From GCA-002050365 sp964237235 (GTDB lineage: Bacteria; Acidobacteriota; Blastocatellia; Pyrinomonadales; Pyrinomonadaceae), in assembly GCA_964237235.1 (NCBI GenBank), contig CAXSGY010000006.1, positions 136,603 through 200,602 of the forward strand: a DNA stretch of 64,000 nucleotides, in the 5' to 3' direction. Below are positions 8,795 to 18,174 of this stretch, piece by piece. A program made the position numbers and the translations under genes. The first letter of the stretch is position 1, and each line of letters starts with the position of its first letter. The notes below the pieces were generated by a model that saw only the letters and a list, made by a program, of their open reading frames with translations, was not told the origin of the DNA and did no database searches.

Positions 8795-9310
8795 TCACTC
8801 AAACCGAATCGCGGAAACTCTCCAGCGAACATTGGCGCGGTCGTCGGTTTTAGTAAAACCGTCCATCGGAACGAAGACGTGGACTGTTTCGTCGGGCGCG
8901 ATTTTCTGCGCCTGATTCGGCACGACCATCACCTTTTTTTCCTTGATGATTTGATTTTTAACATCAACGACGCTGACGCTGACTTCCAGACCGTTGACGA
9001 TTTTCTCGCCTTTGTTGCGAATGTCGCCGTGAATCGCCATCTGAATCGTGCCGAGTCCGAGCGGCGATTCGGTCGTGCGGTTCGTGTCGGTCGAGATGAC
9101 TATATTTTTCGTGTAAGCGGCAAATTCCGGCGCGCCTTCGAGAAACGCGCCCGCCAGTTGCTGCTGTTTCTGCTCTTCCAGCGTCGGTTGAAATTTATAT
9201 AAAAGCCCGATCACGCCAATGATTAAAACAGCGGCAATCAACAATGCGCCGAGCAGAACCTTATTCACGCCGCGCTTTTCTTCTTTTTTTTCGTATAAAA
9301 AATCGTCCAT
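8795..9310 (-). CDS. Membrane-anchored protein of unknown function
   Basis: A 171-residue protein with a short charged N-terminus (MDDFLYEKKEEKRGVNK), one membrane segment (about residues 19-41), and an extracytoplasmic beta-sandwich-like domain. The domain resembles FxLYD/CARDB-type folds: a conserved-looking block IRNKGEKIVNGLEVSVSVVD is followed by a second strand-rich half. It has no catalytic motif. It is divergent from priA with about 136 bases between the starts. It may be a periplasmic domain protein with a scaffolding role; the function is unknown. Confidence 0.65.
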   Translation of the reverse strand: MDDFLYEKKEEKRGVNKVLLGALLIAAVLIIGVIGLLYKFQPTLEEQKQQQLAGAFLEGAPEFAAYTKNIVISTDTNRTTESPLGLGTIQMAIHGDIRNKGEKIVNGLEVSVSVVDVKNQIIKEKKVMVVPNQAQKIAPDETVHVFVPMDGFTKTDDRANVRWRVSAIRFE

Positions 9311-9446
9311 AATTTTTCCTTTCGGTTTTCAATCTAATATAACAGTTAGATTCGCGTTTTCCGAAAAAGTTCCCCGTCGGTTATCATTTAGAAATACGAA
9401 CAGAAAAGCGTTTCGCAGAAATCAATCTCGCGCTTTCAAACTCCGA

Positions 9447-11945
9447 ATGTCAAACGTCGTCGCCCAACAATTCAGCAAAGATTCGCCGCTGCCGGAATTT
9501 GTCGAAGTCGCTTTGCCGATTCCGCTTCGGCAAACTTTTACATATCGTCTGCCGGTCGGTCTGCGCGAAAACATTCGGCTCGGCGCGCGGCTGCTGGTTC
9601 CGTTCGGCAAACGCCAGTTGACCGGCTACGCGGTCGCTCTGCACGCGGAGATTAATCCCGAACTCGAAATCGAAGACGAAACGATTAAAGACGCGCTCGA
9701 ACTGCTCGATGTCGAGCCGCTTTTGACCGGAGAAATAATTCGCCTGACGCAGTGGTCGGCGGATTATTACGCCGCTTCGTGGGGCGAAGTTCTAAAAGCG
9801 TCGTTGCCCGCCGGAATCAACGCGACGATTGAACAAATTTACACGATTACGGCGCGCGGGCGCGACGAGCTTTTGAAAATTTCTTCGGCGAGTTCCGCCA
9901 AATCGAGAGTTTTGCGTTTCCTGGTCGAAGCAAACGAAACTTCGAGCCGCGAATTGGCGAAAAAATTTGGCGCGACGCAATCGAAACGCGCTTTGAGCGA
10001 GCTGGTCAAAGCCGGTTGGGCAACGGTTTTTCATCGAACTTTGACGACGCAGGTCAAACCGAAACGCCGCAAAGCCGCCCGGCTTCTGCCGCCCGAACGC
10101 CATCTGCCCGGACAGAAACCGTTCAGCGAAACGCAGGAAAAAATCATCGCCGCGCTGCTCGAAAACGACGGCGAGATGCTTTTTACGGATTTACTGGAAA
10201 AGCTCGAAATCGGCGCGTCGGCGATTAACACTCTGGTCAAGCGCGGCGTTCTCGAAGTTTTCGCGCAGGAAGTGCGCCGCGACCCTCTGTTCGCGGTTGA
10301 TTTACCGGAACTGCTTAATTTGACTTTGACCGATGAGCAGACGGCGGTTTTAAAGGAAATTAACCACGCGCTCGAAGCGGAAAAATATCAGGCGTTTTTG
10401 CTGCACGGCGTAACGGGCAGCGGCAAAACCGAAATTTATATCAGGGCGATGCAGACGGTTTTGGACAAAGGAAAATCCGCGCTGATGCTCGTGCCGGAAA
10501 TCGCGCTCACGCCGGTTTTTTCGAGAAGACTGCGCGCCGTGTTCGGCGACGCGGTGGCGATTCTGCATTCAAATCTTTCAATCGGCGAACGCTTCGACGA
10601 ATGGCGCAGAATCCGGCGCGGCGCGGCGAACATCGTCATCGGAACGCGCTCGGCGATCTTCGCGCCGCTGCAAAATTTGGGTTTGGTGATTGTTGACGAG
10701 GAACACGATTCTTCCTACCGTCAACACGAATCGCCGTTTTATCACGGGCGCGATTTGGCGATTGTTCGCGCTAATTTTGCCGGTGCCGTCGTCGTTCTCG
10801 GTTCGGCAACGCCCGCGCTCGAATCTTTTCACAACGCGCATAACGGAAAATTTAAATATTTAAAATTGCCGAACCGCGTCGGCAATCGCCCTCTGGCAGC
10901 CGCCGAACTCGTTGATATGCGCGAGATTTTCAAGACCGAAGGCAAAGACACGATTTTTTCGCCCGCGCTTTTAGCGGCTATCGAAGAAACGCACGGTAAA
11001 GGCGAGCAGTCAATTATTTTATTGAACCGGCGCGGTTTTTCGCAGTTCGTTTTGTGCCGTTCGTGCGGCGAATCAATCCGCTGCGACAATTGCGACATCA
11101 CTTTGACGTTTCACAAGCGCGAAGGAAAACTCGTCTGTCATTACTGCAATCATCGCGAGCGAACGCCGCACAAATGTCCAAGTTGCGCGAGCCGTTATTT
11201 GTATTTTATCGGCGAAGGAACCGAACAAATCGAAGACATTCTGCGGCGCAAATTTTCAAGCTTGAGCATTGCCCGCATTGACCGCGACACGACCGGACGG
11301 CGCAAATCTTTTGAAGAGACTTTGATGCGATTTTCGCGCGGCGAAATTGATATGCTCGTCGGAACGCAGATGCTCGCCAAAGGACACGATTTTCCGAACG
11401 TCACCTTGGTCGGTGTAATTTCGGTTGATGCCGGTTTGGCTTTGCCGGATTTTCGCGCCGCCGAACGCACGTTCCAACTTTTAACGCAAGTCGCCGGTCG
11501 CGCCGGTCGCGGCGAGCTTGCCGGGCGCGTTTTGATTCAGACTTTTTATCCCGAACACTACGCCCTGAAACACGCGCGGACGCAGAATTACGATAATTTT
11601 TACCAGGAAGAAATTCGTTTCCGACAGAATTTACATTATCCGCCGTTCGTCGCGCTCGCTTCGATTATGATCAAGCACGTCAATTACGAATTCGCGCTCG
11701 ACAACGCAGGGATTTTGCGCGAATGTCTGCAAACGGCGAACGCCGAAAAAAACTGCATCGTTCTCGGTCCCGCGCCCGCGCCGCTCGCCCGTCTGAAAGG
11801 CGAATATCGTTTGCAAATTTTAGTCAAAGCGAAAAGCCGCCAGAAACTGCGCGAAACGCTCGATTTCGCGCTGCACGACGCGCAGGAAAAATTCTGCGAT
11901 TTGAAAATTGTGAACGTCGAGATTGATCCGGTAAATCTTTTGTAA
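9447..11945 (+). CDS. priA: Primosomal replication restart helicase PriA
   Basis: The 832-residue protein starts at the ATG at 9447. It has the N-terminal 3'-end DNA-binding domain (VEVALPIPLRQTFTYRLP), a winged-helix region, and a superfamily 2 helicase core with Walker A GVTGSGKTE (near 320) and DEEH (near 416). An inserted zinc module with eight Cys follows (about 536-581, CRSCGESIRCDNC then CHYCNH and CPSC). The C-terminal motif V-VI region includes GTQMLAKGHDFPNV and QVAGRAGRG. It reloads the replicative helicase at stalled forks. Length and motif order are standard for the family. Confidence 0.97.
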   Translation: MSNVVAQQFSKDSPLPEFVEVALPIPLRQTFTYRLPVGLRENIRLGARLLVPFGKRQLTGYAVALHAEINPELEIEDETIKDALELLDVEPLLTGEIIRLTQWSADYYAASWGEVLKASLPAGINATIEQIYTITARGRDELLKISSASSAKSRVLRFLVEANETSSRELAKKFGATQSKRALSELVKAGWATVFHRTLTTQVKPKRRKAARLLPPERHLPGQKPFSETQEKIIAALLENDGEMLFTDLLEKLEIGASAINTLVKRGVLEVFAQEVRRDPLFAVDLPELLNLTLTDEQTAVLKEINHALEAEKYQAFLLHGVTGSGKTEIYIRAMQTVLDKGKSALMLVPEIALTPVFSRRLRAVFGDAVAILHSNLSIGERFDEWRRIRRGAANIVIGTRSAIFAPLQNLGLVIVDEEHDSSYRQHESPFYHGRDLAIVRANFAGAVVVLGSATPALESFHNAHNGKFKYLKLPNRVGNRPLAAAELVDMREIFKTEGKDTIFSPALLAAIEETHGKGEQSIILLNRRGFSQFVLCRSCGESIRCDNCDITLTFHKREGKLVCHYCNHRERTPHKCPSCASRYLYFIGEGTEQIEDILRRKFSSLSIARIDRDTTGRRKSFEETLMRFSRGEIDMLVGTQMLAKGHDFPNVTLVGVISVDAGLALPDFRAAERTFQLLTQVAGRAGRGELAGRVLIQTFYPEHYALKHARTQNYDNFYQEEIRFRQNLHYPPFVALASIMIKHVNYEFALDNAGILRECLQTANAEKNCIVLGPAPAPLARLKGEYRLQILVKAKSRQKLRETLDFALHDAQEKFCDLKIVNVEIDPVNLL

Positions 11946-11957
11946 ATTTTTACAAAA

Positions 11958-12053
11958 GTAGTAAGGGCGAAGCTTGTCCTCGCCCGACGATTACGGGCAA
12001 GTCAATGTTGAGTAATCATTAACAAAACGGGCGAGGACAAGCCTCGCCCCTAC
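11958..12053. repeat. GCGAGGACAAGC palindrome
   Basis: The arm at 11958-11986 is a near-complementary copy of the arm at 12028-12053 (core GCTTGTCCTCGCCCG), separated by about 41 bases. It lies between the convergent priA and sdhB genes. Similar GTAGGGGCGAGGC-type hairpins are known to me as scattered repeats in several unrelated phyla; that is recall and was not searched. Confidence 0.75.
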
Positions 12054-12078
12054 AAAATATTTCACGTCGCATTAACAT

Positions 12079-12882
12079 TTATTTTCTCAGCCAGCCGAAA
12101 AGTCCGTAAATCGTTACTTCCCTGTTCGTTTCGTAAATCGCGCGCGTCAGAGGCAAAGACATCGGGCAAACCTGCACGCAGTTTTGCGCGTTGCCGCAGT
12201 TAGTGATGCCGTCGTCCTGCATCAGGGCTTCGAGCCGCTCGTCGCGGTTCATTTCGCCGGACGGATGCATATTGAACAGGCGCACCTGCGCGATTGCCTG
12301 CGGTCCGATGTAATTGTCGTCGTGATATTGCGGACACGCTTCGAGACAGCAGCCGCACGTCATACAACGAGAATAGGCGTAACGCTCGTGAACCGTTTCC
12401 TGCGACATCCGCGGTCCCGGTCCGAGATCGTGCGTGCCGTCGAGTTCGACCCAGGCGTGAACTTTTTTCAGATGATCGAACATCGGCGTTCGGTCAACTT
12501 TCAAATCGCGCACGTTCGGAAACTTCGACATCGGCTCGAGCGTAATCGTATTGCCGCCCGAGGCGAGCAGCAAATCATCAACCAGCGCGGAACACGATTG
12601 GCGAACGCGACCGTCAATAACCATCGTGCAGATGCCGCACACCTGTTCGAGACAATTCATATCCCAAACCGGCGGCGTGGTTTGTTTGCCGTCTTTCGTG
12701 ACCGGATTTTTGCGAATTTCCATCAGCGCGGAAATGACGTTCAAATTGCGCCGATACGGAACCTCAAAGGTTTCCGCAAATTGCGCCGCGCCCAATTTTT
12801 CGCGTCTGGAAATCTTGAAATCAACCGTCGGCGGCGGATTTTCAAGCCGTTTTTTTTCGTGGTGTCCGTTTGTTTCGCTCAT
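12079..12882 (-). CDS. sdhB: Succinate dehydrogenase iron-sulfur subunit
   Basis: A 267-residue subunit carrying electrons from SdhA to quinone. Cys 77, 82, 85 and 97 (NCLEQVCGIC then RQSC) bind the 2Fe-2S cluster. CMTCGCCLEACP (from residue 173) and the later CGNAQNCVQVCP (229-240) bind the 4Fe-4S and 3Fe-4S clusters. It is the last gene of the operon sdhC-sdhA-Uma2-sdhB, and its start overlaps the Uma2 stop by four bases, so translation is probably coupled. The N-terminus (MSETNGHHEKKRLENPP) is longer than in typical SdhB. Confidence 0.95.
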   Translation of the reverse strand: MSETNGHHEKKRLENPPPTVDFKISRREKLGAAQFAETFEVPYRRNLNVISALMEIRKNPVTKDGKQTTPPVWDMNCLEQVCGICTMVIDGRVRQSCSALVDDLLLASGGNTITLEPMSKFPNVRDLKVDRTPMFDHLKKVHAWVELDGTHDLGPGPRMSQETVHERYAYSRCMTCGCCLEACPQYHDDNYIGPQAIAQVRLFNMHPSGEMNRDERLEALMQDDGITNCGNAQNCVQVCPMSLPLTRAIYETNREVTIYGLFGWLRK

Positions 12883-13448
12883 AGTTCAACTCGCTGATAA
12901 ATTTCGTCCAAAGTTAACTCAATATCTACTGCTTCAAATTTTACGACGCTTTTTAGACCGATAGTCGCTTTGTGCATCCAATTCCCGTCGGCGTTTTTCG
13001 TAAATTGTTCGACAATCGCTTTTTCCTGCGATACTAAAACATATTCGTGCAAAGATTCGAGCGTTCGATAAGCCAGCATCTTTTCGCCGCGATCTTTGGC
13101 TTCGGTACTGTCGGATAAAACTTCGACGATTAACGTCGGATTGATAATTGTGTCTTTGCGCTTTTGATAAAAAATCGGTTCGCCGCAAATCACCAAAACG
13201 TCAGGATAATAAAATTTCCGGTAATCCTCGACACGAACTTTCACATCAGTTGTCAAAGCCGTGCATTCGTCGGAAACTTTGTTTCCGATACGGCGACCCA
13301 GATTATTTGTAATCTGTGCGTGATCGAGCGTTCCGCCTGCCATCGCGGTAATTATTCCGTCGTCAAACTCGCTGCGATATTCGGCTTTTTCTTCGAAAGC
13401 CAAATATTCTTCGGGCATGTATTTTTTCTTTTTTGGTAAAGCCGTCAT
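12879..13448 (-). CDS. Uma2 family protein (PD-(D/E)XK-like nuclease fold) inside the sdh operon
   Basis: A 189-residue protein with the Uma2 (DUF820) pattern: YPDVLV (Asp 83), then LIVEVLSDSTEAKDRGEKMLAY with Glu 109, the SxST turn, and Asp 119/Lys 123. These match the restriction-endonuclease-like active site. No biological function is established for the family. It sits between sdhA (six bases upstream) and sdhB (four-base overlap downstream), cotranscribed with respiratory genes to which it has no obvious link. Two other Uma2 genes in the window (28071-28748 and 31569-32156) sit the same way in another operon. It is probably an insertion tolerated because spacing and frame coupling were preserved. 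Confidence 0.88.
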   Translation of the reverse strand: MTALPKKKKYMPEEYLAFEEKAEYRSEFDDGIITAMAGGTLDHAQITNNLGRRIGNKVSDECTALTTDVKVRVEDYRKFYYPDVLVICGEPIFYQKRKDTIINPTLIVEVLSDSTEAKDRGEKMLAYRTLESLHEYVLVSQEKAIVEQFTKNADGNWMHKATIGLKSVVKFEAVDIELTLDEIYQRVEL

Positions 13449-13454
13449 TTGCTT

Positions 13455-15428
13455 TTACGAATTTTCGTCGTCTTCGTGAATTTCCAAAAACGATTCGCCT
13501 TTTTTGATTTGCGCGTCCAGATTATGCACCGTATTTTGCCGGTCGGAATTTTCCGGCTTCTGATCGGTATATGGCTGTGGAACTTGCGGCGCGCCGTCTT
13601 TGATTGGCAAACCGGCTTGTTTGGCTTCTTCGGCGACCGCGGCGGCTTTCGCTTTGCCTTTCGTGTAATCGCGTTTTCTCGGTTCGATCAAACCGACATC
13701 AACCGCTTCGTAGCTTAAAATCGGCGTTTCGGCGGACCACTCGGCAATCGTCGTTTTCATAAACCGTTCGTCGTCGCGGTCCGGGAAATCGGGTTTGTAA
13801 TGCGCGCCGCGCGATTCGTCGCGGTTGAGCGCGCCCAAGGTTATAACGCGGGCGAGTTCGAGCATATTTTTTAATTGCCGCGCGTGCGGAACGGCTTGCG
13901 TCGCCCACAAATTTGAATCGTTGATCGAGATATGTTTAAAGCGATCCTGCAATTCGAGCAGCTTATCGTCGGTCGCCTTCAAACGGTCGTTGTAACGAAC
14001 GACCGTGACGTTATCGGTCATCCATTTGCCCATTTCTTCGTGGATTTTATATTGATTTTCCGTTCCCGTCTGACGAATTAATTGGTCGTTGATTTCCTGC
14101 TGGCGTTTTAATTCGGATTGGTGAACGCCGTTCGTTTCGGTGTTTTTACGCTCGACGTTTTTGGCGTATTCAATCGCCGACGGCGCGGCGACGAAACCGC
14201 CGTAAACGCAACTCACCAGAGAATTTGCGCCCAAACGGTTCGCGCCGTGAATCGAATAATCGCATTCGCCCGCCGCAAACAATCCGGGAATATTCGTGCG
14301 CTGCTCGAAATCAACCCACAAACCGCCCATCGAATAATGCACGCCGGGAAAAATTCGCATCGGCACAAAGCGCGGATCGTCGCCGACGAACATCTCGTAA
14401 ATCTCCAAAATCGCGCCGAGCTTTTCAGTCAAAATATTCGCCGGAATATGCGTCAAATCGAGATAGACCTGATTTTCGCCGTTCACGCCTTTGCCTTCGA
14501 TACAAATCTGAAAAATCTCGCGCGTCGCAATGTCGCGCGGCACAAGATTGCCGTAAGCCGGATATTTTTCTTCGAGAAAATAACTGCGTTCCGCTTCGGG
14601 AATGCTTTGCGGAGTGCGTTTATCTTCCGGGTTGCGCGGAACCCAAACCCGACCGCCTTCGCCGCGCGCCGACTCGCTCATCAAGCGCAATTTATCTTCG
14701 CCCGGAATCGAAGTCGGATGAACCTGTATAAATTCGCCGTTCGCATATTTTGCGCCCTGCTGGTAACACGCGCTCGTCGCGCTGCCGGTGCAAACCATCG
14801 AATTGGTTGATTTGCCGAAAATCAAACCGGGTCCGCCGGTCGCCATAATCACCGCGTCGGCGTTGAAAACTTTCAGTTCGAGCGTCTGCAGATTCATCGC
14901 CACCAGCCCGCGGCAAACCTGATAATCGTCGAGGACGAGCGACATCATTTCCCAGCCTTCGTATTTGGTAACTTTGCCATCCGATTCAAAACGACGCACT
15001 TGTTCGTCGAGCGCGTAGAGAAGCTGTTGTCCGGTTGACGCGCCGGCGAATGCCGTTCGGTGATGCAAAGTTCCGCCGAACCTGCGAAAATCCAGAAGTC
15101 CTTCTTTGGTGCGCGAAAACGGAACGCCCATTCGGTCGAACAGATAAATAATCGCCGGAGCCATTTCGCACATCGCTTTGACCGGCGGCTGGTTCGCCAG
15201 AAAGTCGCCGCCGTAAACCGTGTCGTCGAAATGCTTGAACGTCGAATCGCCTTCGCCTTTCGTATTGACCGCGCCGTTGATGCCGCCCTGCGCGCACACC
15301 GAATGCGAACGCTTGACCGGCACGACCGACAGCAAATCTACGTCGTGTCCGGCTTCGGCGATTTTCATCGCCGAAGCAAGTCCCGCCAAACCGCCGCCAA
15401 CAACCGCTATTTTGATTTTCGATGCCAT
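13455..15428 (-). CDS. sdhA: Succinate dehydrogenase flavoprotein subunit
   Basis: A 657-residue flavoprotein that oxidises succinate to fumarate. The N-terminus has the FAD dinucleotide motif VVGGGLAGLASAMK. The covalent FAD-His region appears as SVCAQGGINGA. Substrate and catalytic motifs include FGGTLHHRTAFAG, QVHPTSIPGEDKL and HYSMGGLWVDFEQ. The SIHGANRLGANSL block follows. The C-terminal domain is Lys/Pro-rich at its end. The type with long linkers and separate sdhC matches the menaquinone-linked (Bacillus-like) complex. It lies 21 bases after sdhC and six bases before the Uma2 gene. Confidence 0.96.
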   Translation of the reverse strand: MASKIKIAVVGGGLAGLASAMKIAEAGHDVDLLSVVPVKRSHSVCAQGGINGAVNTKGEGDSTFKHFDDTVYGGDFLANQPPVKAMCEMAPAIIYLFDRMGVPFSRTKEGLLDFRRFGGTLHHRTAFAGASTGQQLLYALDEQVRRFESDGKVTKYEGWEMMSLVLDDYQVCRGLVAMNLQTLELKVFNADAVIMATGGPGLIFGKSTNSMVCTGSATSACYQQGAKYANGEFIQVHPTSIPGEDKLRLMSESARGEGGRVWVPRNPEDKRTPQSIPEAERSYFLEEKYPAYGNLVPRDIATREIFQICIEGKGVNGENQVYLDLTHIPANILTEKLGAILEIYEMFVGDDPRFVPMRIFPGVHYSMGGLWVDFEQRTNIPGLFAAGECDYSIHGANRLGANSLVSCVYGGFVAAPSAIEYAKNVERKNTETNGVHQSELKRQQEINDQLIRQTGTENQYKIHEEMGKWMTDNVTVVRYNDRLKATDDKLLELQDRFKHISINDSNLWATQAVPHARQLKNMLELARVITLGALNRDESRGAHYKPDFPDRDDERFMKTTIAEWSAETPILSYEAVDVGLIEPRKRDYTKGKAKAAAVAEEAKQAGLPIKDGAPQVPQPYTDQKPENSDRQNTVHNLDAQIKKGESFLEIHEDDENS

Positions 15429-15449
15429 AAATTTTTATTCAAACCAGAC

Positions 15450-16181
15450 TTAAAATTTCCCTGATCTGTTCGGTTCAACCACCTTCTTTTCCTTCAATTC
15501 GCCGCACATCGCCTGCGGAAACAAACCGCACGGGCGAACGAATGCGACCGCCGCGTTGATGCCGACCGCCGATAAGCTGACAGCCAGAAAAACAGAAGCG
15601 TAAAGCGCGTATTTCTGAGCTTTTTCGCCGATTAAAATGCCCCAGTCAACCGCGAACAAAAAGAAGCCGTAAGCCAGATGCCACGCGGTCGCCATAATGC
15701 CTAAGAAATAAAAAATTAAAATCGCAACGCTTTGAAATTCCGCCGAAACAATCGCAAACGCGCGGTCGGCATTGCCGGCAACCGGCTGCCCGTAGGACTG
15801 CAATCCGGGAATCGCGCCGAACCGCATATTCAAAAGATGAAACAAAATAAACACGAATAGAAAAACGCCGGTGACGCGCTGAAAAATATAAAACCAGTTG
15901 CGCCCGTAATTGTAATTTACCGCATTCGCGCGCGCTTCCATTGAGATAAAAATTCCGTAAACCGAATGAAACACGAGCGGCAGAAAAATCCCGAAAATCT
16001 CAACAAACAGCAGATACGGAATATGATGGATGTCGCTGACGGCATCGTTAAAAACCTTGTCGCCGCTCATTGCCTTCGAGTTTGTGAACATATGCCCGAA
16101 AAAGAACAGTCCAAGCGGCACGATGCCCGTCAGTTGATGCAGCTTCCGCATCAAAAAAGTTTTGCTGATTTTGATAGCCAT
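15450..16181 (-). CDS. sdhC: Succinate dehydrogenase cytochrome b subunit (Bacillus-type)
   Basis: A 243-residue integral membrane protein with about five membrane segments. It holds heme-ligand candidates HQLTG, FFGHMFTNS, VFHSVYG, LFHLLNM and AWHLAYG. This is the single-subunit, di-heme anchor used with menaquinone, so no sdhD is expected. It is the first gene of the operon. It is divergent from a LysR-family gene, with a 7-bp inverted repeat in the shared upstream region. Confidence 0.92.
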   Translation of the reverse strand: MAIKISKTFLMRKLHQLTGIVPLGLFFFGHMFTNSKAMSGDKVFNDAVSDIHHIPYLLFVEIFGIFLPLVFHSVYGIFISMEARANAVNYNYGRNWFYIFQRVTGVFLFVFILFHLLNMRFGAIPGLQSYGQPVAGNADRAFAIVSAEFQSVAILIFYFLGIMATAWHLAYGFFLFAVDWGILIGEKAQKYALYASVFLAVSLSAVGINAAVAFVRPCGLFPQAMCGELKEKKVVEPNRSGKF

Positions 16182-16275
16182 AACTAATTTTCGGTTTTAG
16201 ATTTTCGGATTGCGTTTTATATTCTCAAATTCTAAGTCGAATTTCGAAAATCGGCAATCTGAATTTCGCACATAG

Positions 16276-16303
16276 TATCTTACGAACTTTCTTTGATAAG
16301 ATA
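16276..16303. promoter_or_regulatory. Candidate LysR-type operator between sdhC and lysR
   Basis: A perfect TATCTTA-N14-TAAGATA inverted repeat lies in the divergent promoter region, about 95 bases before the sdhC start and about 125 before the LysR start. LysR regulators commonly bind dyads in such regions. That this one is bound, and that sdh is the target, is inference. Confidence 0.4.
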
Positions 16304-16344
16304 AAATGAATTATATTGCACGAATTGTGTAGAAAAACTTATTA

Positions 16345-16427
16345 TTCATTTATCGTTGAATATTTATCATTTACCGCAATTGCCCGAACCGTTGCTGAAT
16401 GACCAATGATAAGTGACAAATGAAAAG
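16345..16427. repeat. TCATTTATC-type palindrome overlapping the lysR leader
   Basis: The left arm (16345-16375) carries TCATTTATC and TTATCATTTACC words. The right arm (16397-16427) carries inverted copies such as AATGATAAGTGACAAATGA and runs directly into the ATG at 16428. It uses the same words as the element at 58677-58782. Confidence 0.55.
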
Positions 16428-17312
16428 ATGCACGTCGAAACATTAAAAGTATTCATTGATCTGGTTGATATGCAGAGTTTTTCGCTCGCGGCTGAGCGCA
16501 ATTTTGTCACTCAATCAGCGGTCAGCCAGCAGATTCGGTCATTGGAAGATAAATTTAAACGGCGTTTACTTGAAAGAGTGCGCGGGCGGCGCGAAGTCAA
16601 ATTGACGGCGGCGGGCGAAGTTTTTTATCGTGAGGCGAAAACCGTTTTAGCAAGCTACGACGGGCTTCAGGAATCGATGCGCGGCTTGATCGGCAAAATC
16701 AGCGGCACGGTCAAAGTCGCCACCGTCTATTCGGTCGGGCTGCACGAATTGCCGCCGAAGGTGCGCGAATTTATGTCGAAGTTTCCGCACGCGAAAATTG
16801 ATTTGGAATATTCGAGAACGACGCGCGTCGTCCGCGACGTTTTGAACGGCACGGTCGAACTCGGCGTGGTCGCCTTTCCCGAACCGAAGCGCGGCTTGAC
16901 GGTCGTGCCGATGGCGAGCGACCGCCTCGTTTTAATCTGCCCGCCCGAACACGAATTCGCCGGGCGCAAAAAAGTCAAAGTCAAAGAATTGCAGGGACGC
17001 GATTTCGTTCTTTTCGAGCGCGACATTCCGACGCGCAAGGCGACCGATAAAATCCTGAAATCCTACGGCGTGGAAATCCGCAAAGCCGCCGAATTCGACA
17101 ACATCGAAACGATCAAACGCTCGGTCGAAGTCGGCTTCGGTCTGGCAATCGTGCCGCACCCGTCGGTAATGGACGAAGAAAAAAACAACCAGCTAAAAGT
17201 CATCGAACTCGCCGAAAAAGACTGGATTCGTCCCGTCGGCGTAGTTTACCGAACCGACCGGACGCTCTCCGTCGCGGCGAAAAAATTTGTTCAGCTTTTG
17301 GAAAACAAATAA
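16428..17312 (+). CDS. LysR-family transcriptional regulator
   Basis: I prefer the ATG at 16428 (MHVETLKVFIDLVDM), because the longer GTG-start version at 16413 adds codons that lie inside a repeat arm. The 294-residue protein has a winged helix-turn-helix at about residues 3-60 (SFSLAAERNFVTQSAVSQQI) and a two-lobed effector domain like CysB/CbbR. Family members act as tetramers on dyads in divergent promoters. Here the divergent operon is sdhC-sdhA-Uma2-sdhB, so control of succinate dehydrogenase is plausible. The effector is unknown. Confidence 0.88.
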   Translation: MHVETLKVFIDLVDMQSFSLAAERNFVTQSAVSQQIRSLEDKFKRRLLERVRGRREVKLTAAGEVFYREAKTVLASYDGLQESMRGLIGKISGTVKVATVYSVGLHELPPKVREFMSKFPHAKIDLEYSRTTRVVRDVLNGTVELGVVAFPEPKRGLTVVPMASDRLVLICPPEHEFAGRKKVKVKELQGRDFVLFERDIPTRKATDKILKSYGVEIRKAAEFDNIETIKRSVEVGFGLAIVPHPSVMDEEKNNQLKVIELAEKDWIRPVGVVYRTDRTLSVAAKKFVQLLENK

Positions 17313-17380
17313 TCAATTCCGTTTTTTACGCTCGTTTACTTTGTTTAGAAAAATCGCTTTCTTCTCGTAGCTTTCCAACA

Positions 17381-17671
17381 ATGAAATTTCCGTATCAAAT
17401 TTTTGTCGCCGACAATCATCGCTATCGAGACGAAACCGCAAATTATAAGTTAGGTGATTTCGATTCGTTTGAAGAAGCCGTTGATGTCTGTAAGAAGATT
17501 GTTGACGATTTTTTGCAACGCAGCTACAAAGAAGGCGCGACCGCCGCCGAGCTTCATCAAAATTATATAAATTTCGGCGAAGACCCGTTTATCGTCGGCG
17601 CATCCGCGCCTTTCAAATTTTCGGCTTGGGATTACGCAAAGCAAAAATGCTCGCAGATTTGCGGAGAATAG
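17381..17671 (+). CDS. Small conserved hypothetical protein
   Basis: A 96-residue cytosolic protein beginning MKFPYQIFVADNHRYRDE, with aromatic and acidic residues at the front and a helical middle (FEEAVDVCKKIVDDFL). It resembles a short family of unknown function that I recall from many proteobacteria and acidobacteria, with the same MKFPY start and FDSFEEA pattern. There is no catalytic motif. It follows the LysR gene by 68 bases. Confidence 0.65.
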   Translation: MKFPYQIFVADNHRYRDETANYKLGDFDSFEEAVDVCKKIVDDFLQRSYKEGATAAELHQNYINFGEDPFIVGASAPFKFSAWDYAKQKCSQICGE

Positions 17672-18174
17672 CCGAGTTTTTTGAAGGAAATCTCACAATC
17701 GAGATTGCTCTCAATCGCTTTTATCAAATTAGAATGAAGTTACCCGCAAATTATTAAGCATATTTCCGAATTTTGAAAATCCATCTCGCAGAACATTTAA
17801 AGACTCGCTAATTTTTCTTGACTTCTGAAATCAAGCCACATATTATTCAACTCAGACGCACAATTTTTTTAAAACTTATAATTTTCAATATTCTTTTATG
17901 CGTCTGTCTCAATTTCTTTCACCTCTAAAAATTCATCGTTGGTTAAACTTGCGGCAAACTGCATCCGACCTTTATACAACACGTCAAAGGAAACCAAAAT
18001 TATTTGTCAATACAAACAAGAAGCTATTGTCGAAGCGACCTTTTAAGTCAAAGGAAAAACGCAATAAGGGAGCGTTTATTTTTACTAACCAAACAAAACA
18101 TCGAATGGCGTATGAATGACGTAAATCTTTCTCAAATTTTGAAGTGCGCTCCATAGAAACCGTTATCGCGCGAT
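17672..18174. other. AT-rich stretch without a convincing gene
   Basis: About 500 bases clearly richer in A and T than the flanks. A 73-codon frame at 17898-18119 (start MRLSQFLSPLKIH) is basic and shows no recognisable domain; it could be a decayed remnant. I saw no RNA gene or strong terminator here. Confidence 0.4.

Noticed and set aside
12184..12897. 237-codon open frame on the plus strand, opposite sdhB
   Set aside because: It is the antisense shadow of the sdhB gene, with biased Arg/His composition and no domain; sdhB itself is certain.
14118..14810. 230-codon plus-strand frame opposite sdhA
   Set aside because: It is opposite a certain flavoprotein gene, with Arg/Asn/Ala-rich composition typical of antisense frames in this codon usage.
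17898..18119. 73-codon frame in the AT-rich stretch
   Set aside because: It has no domain, a basic random-like composition and no convincing ribosome site; kept only as a note.
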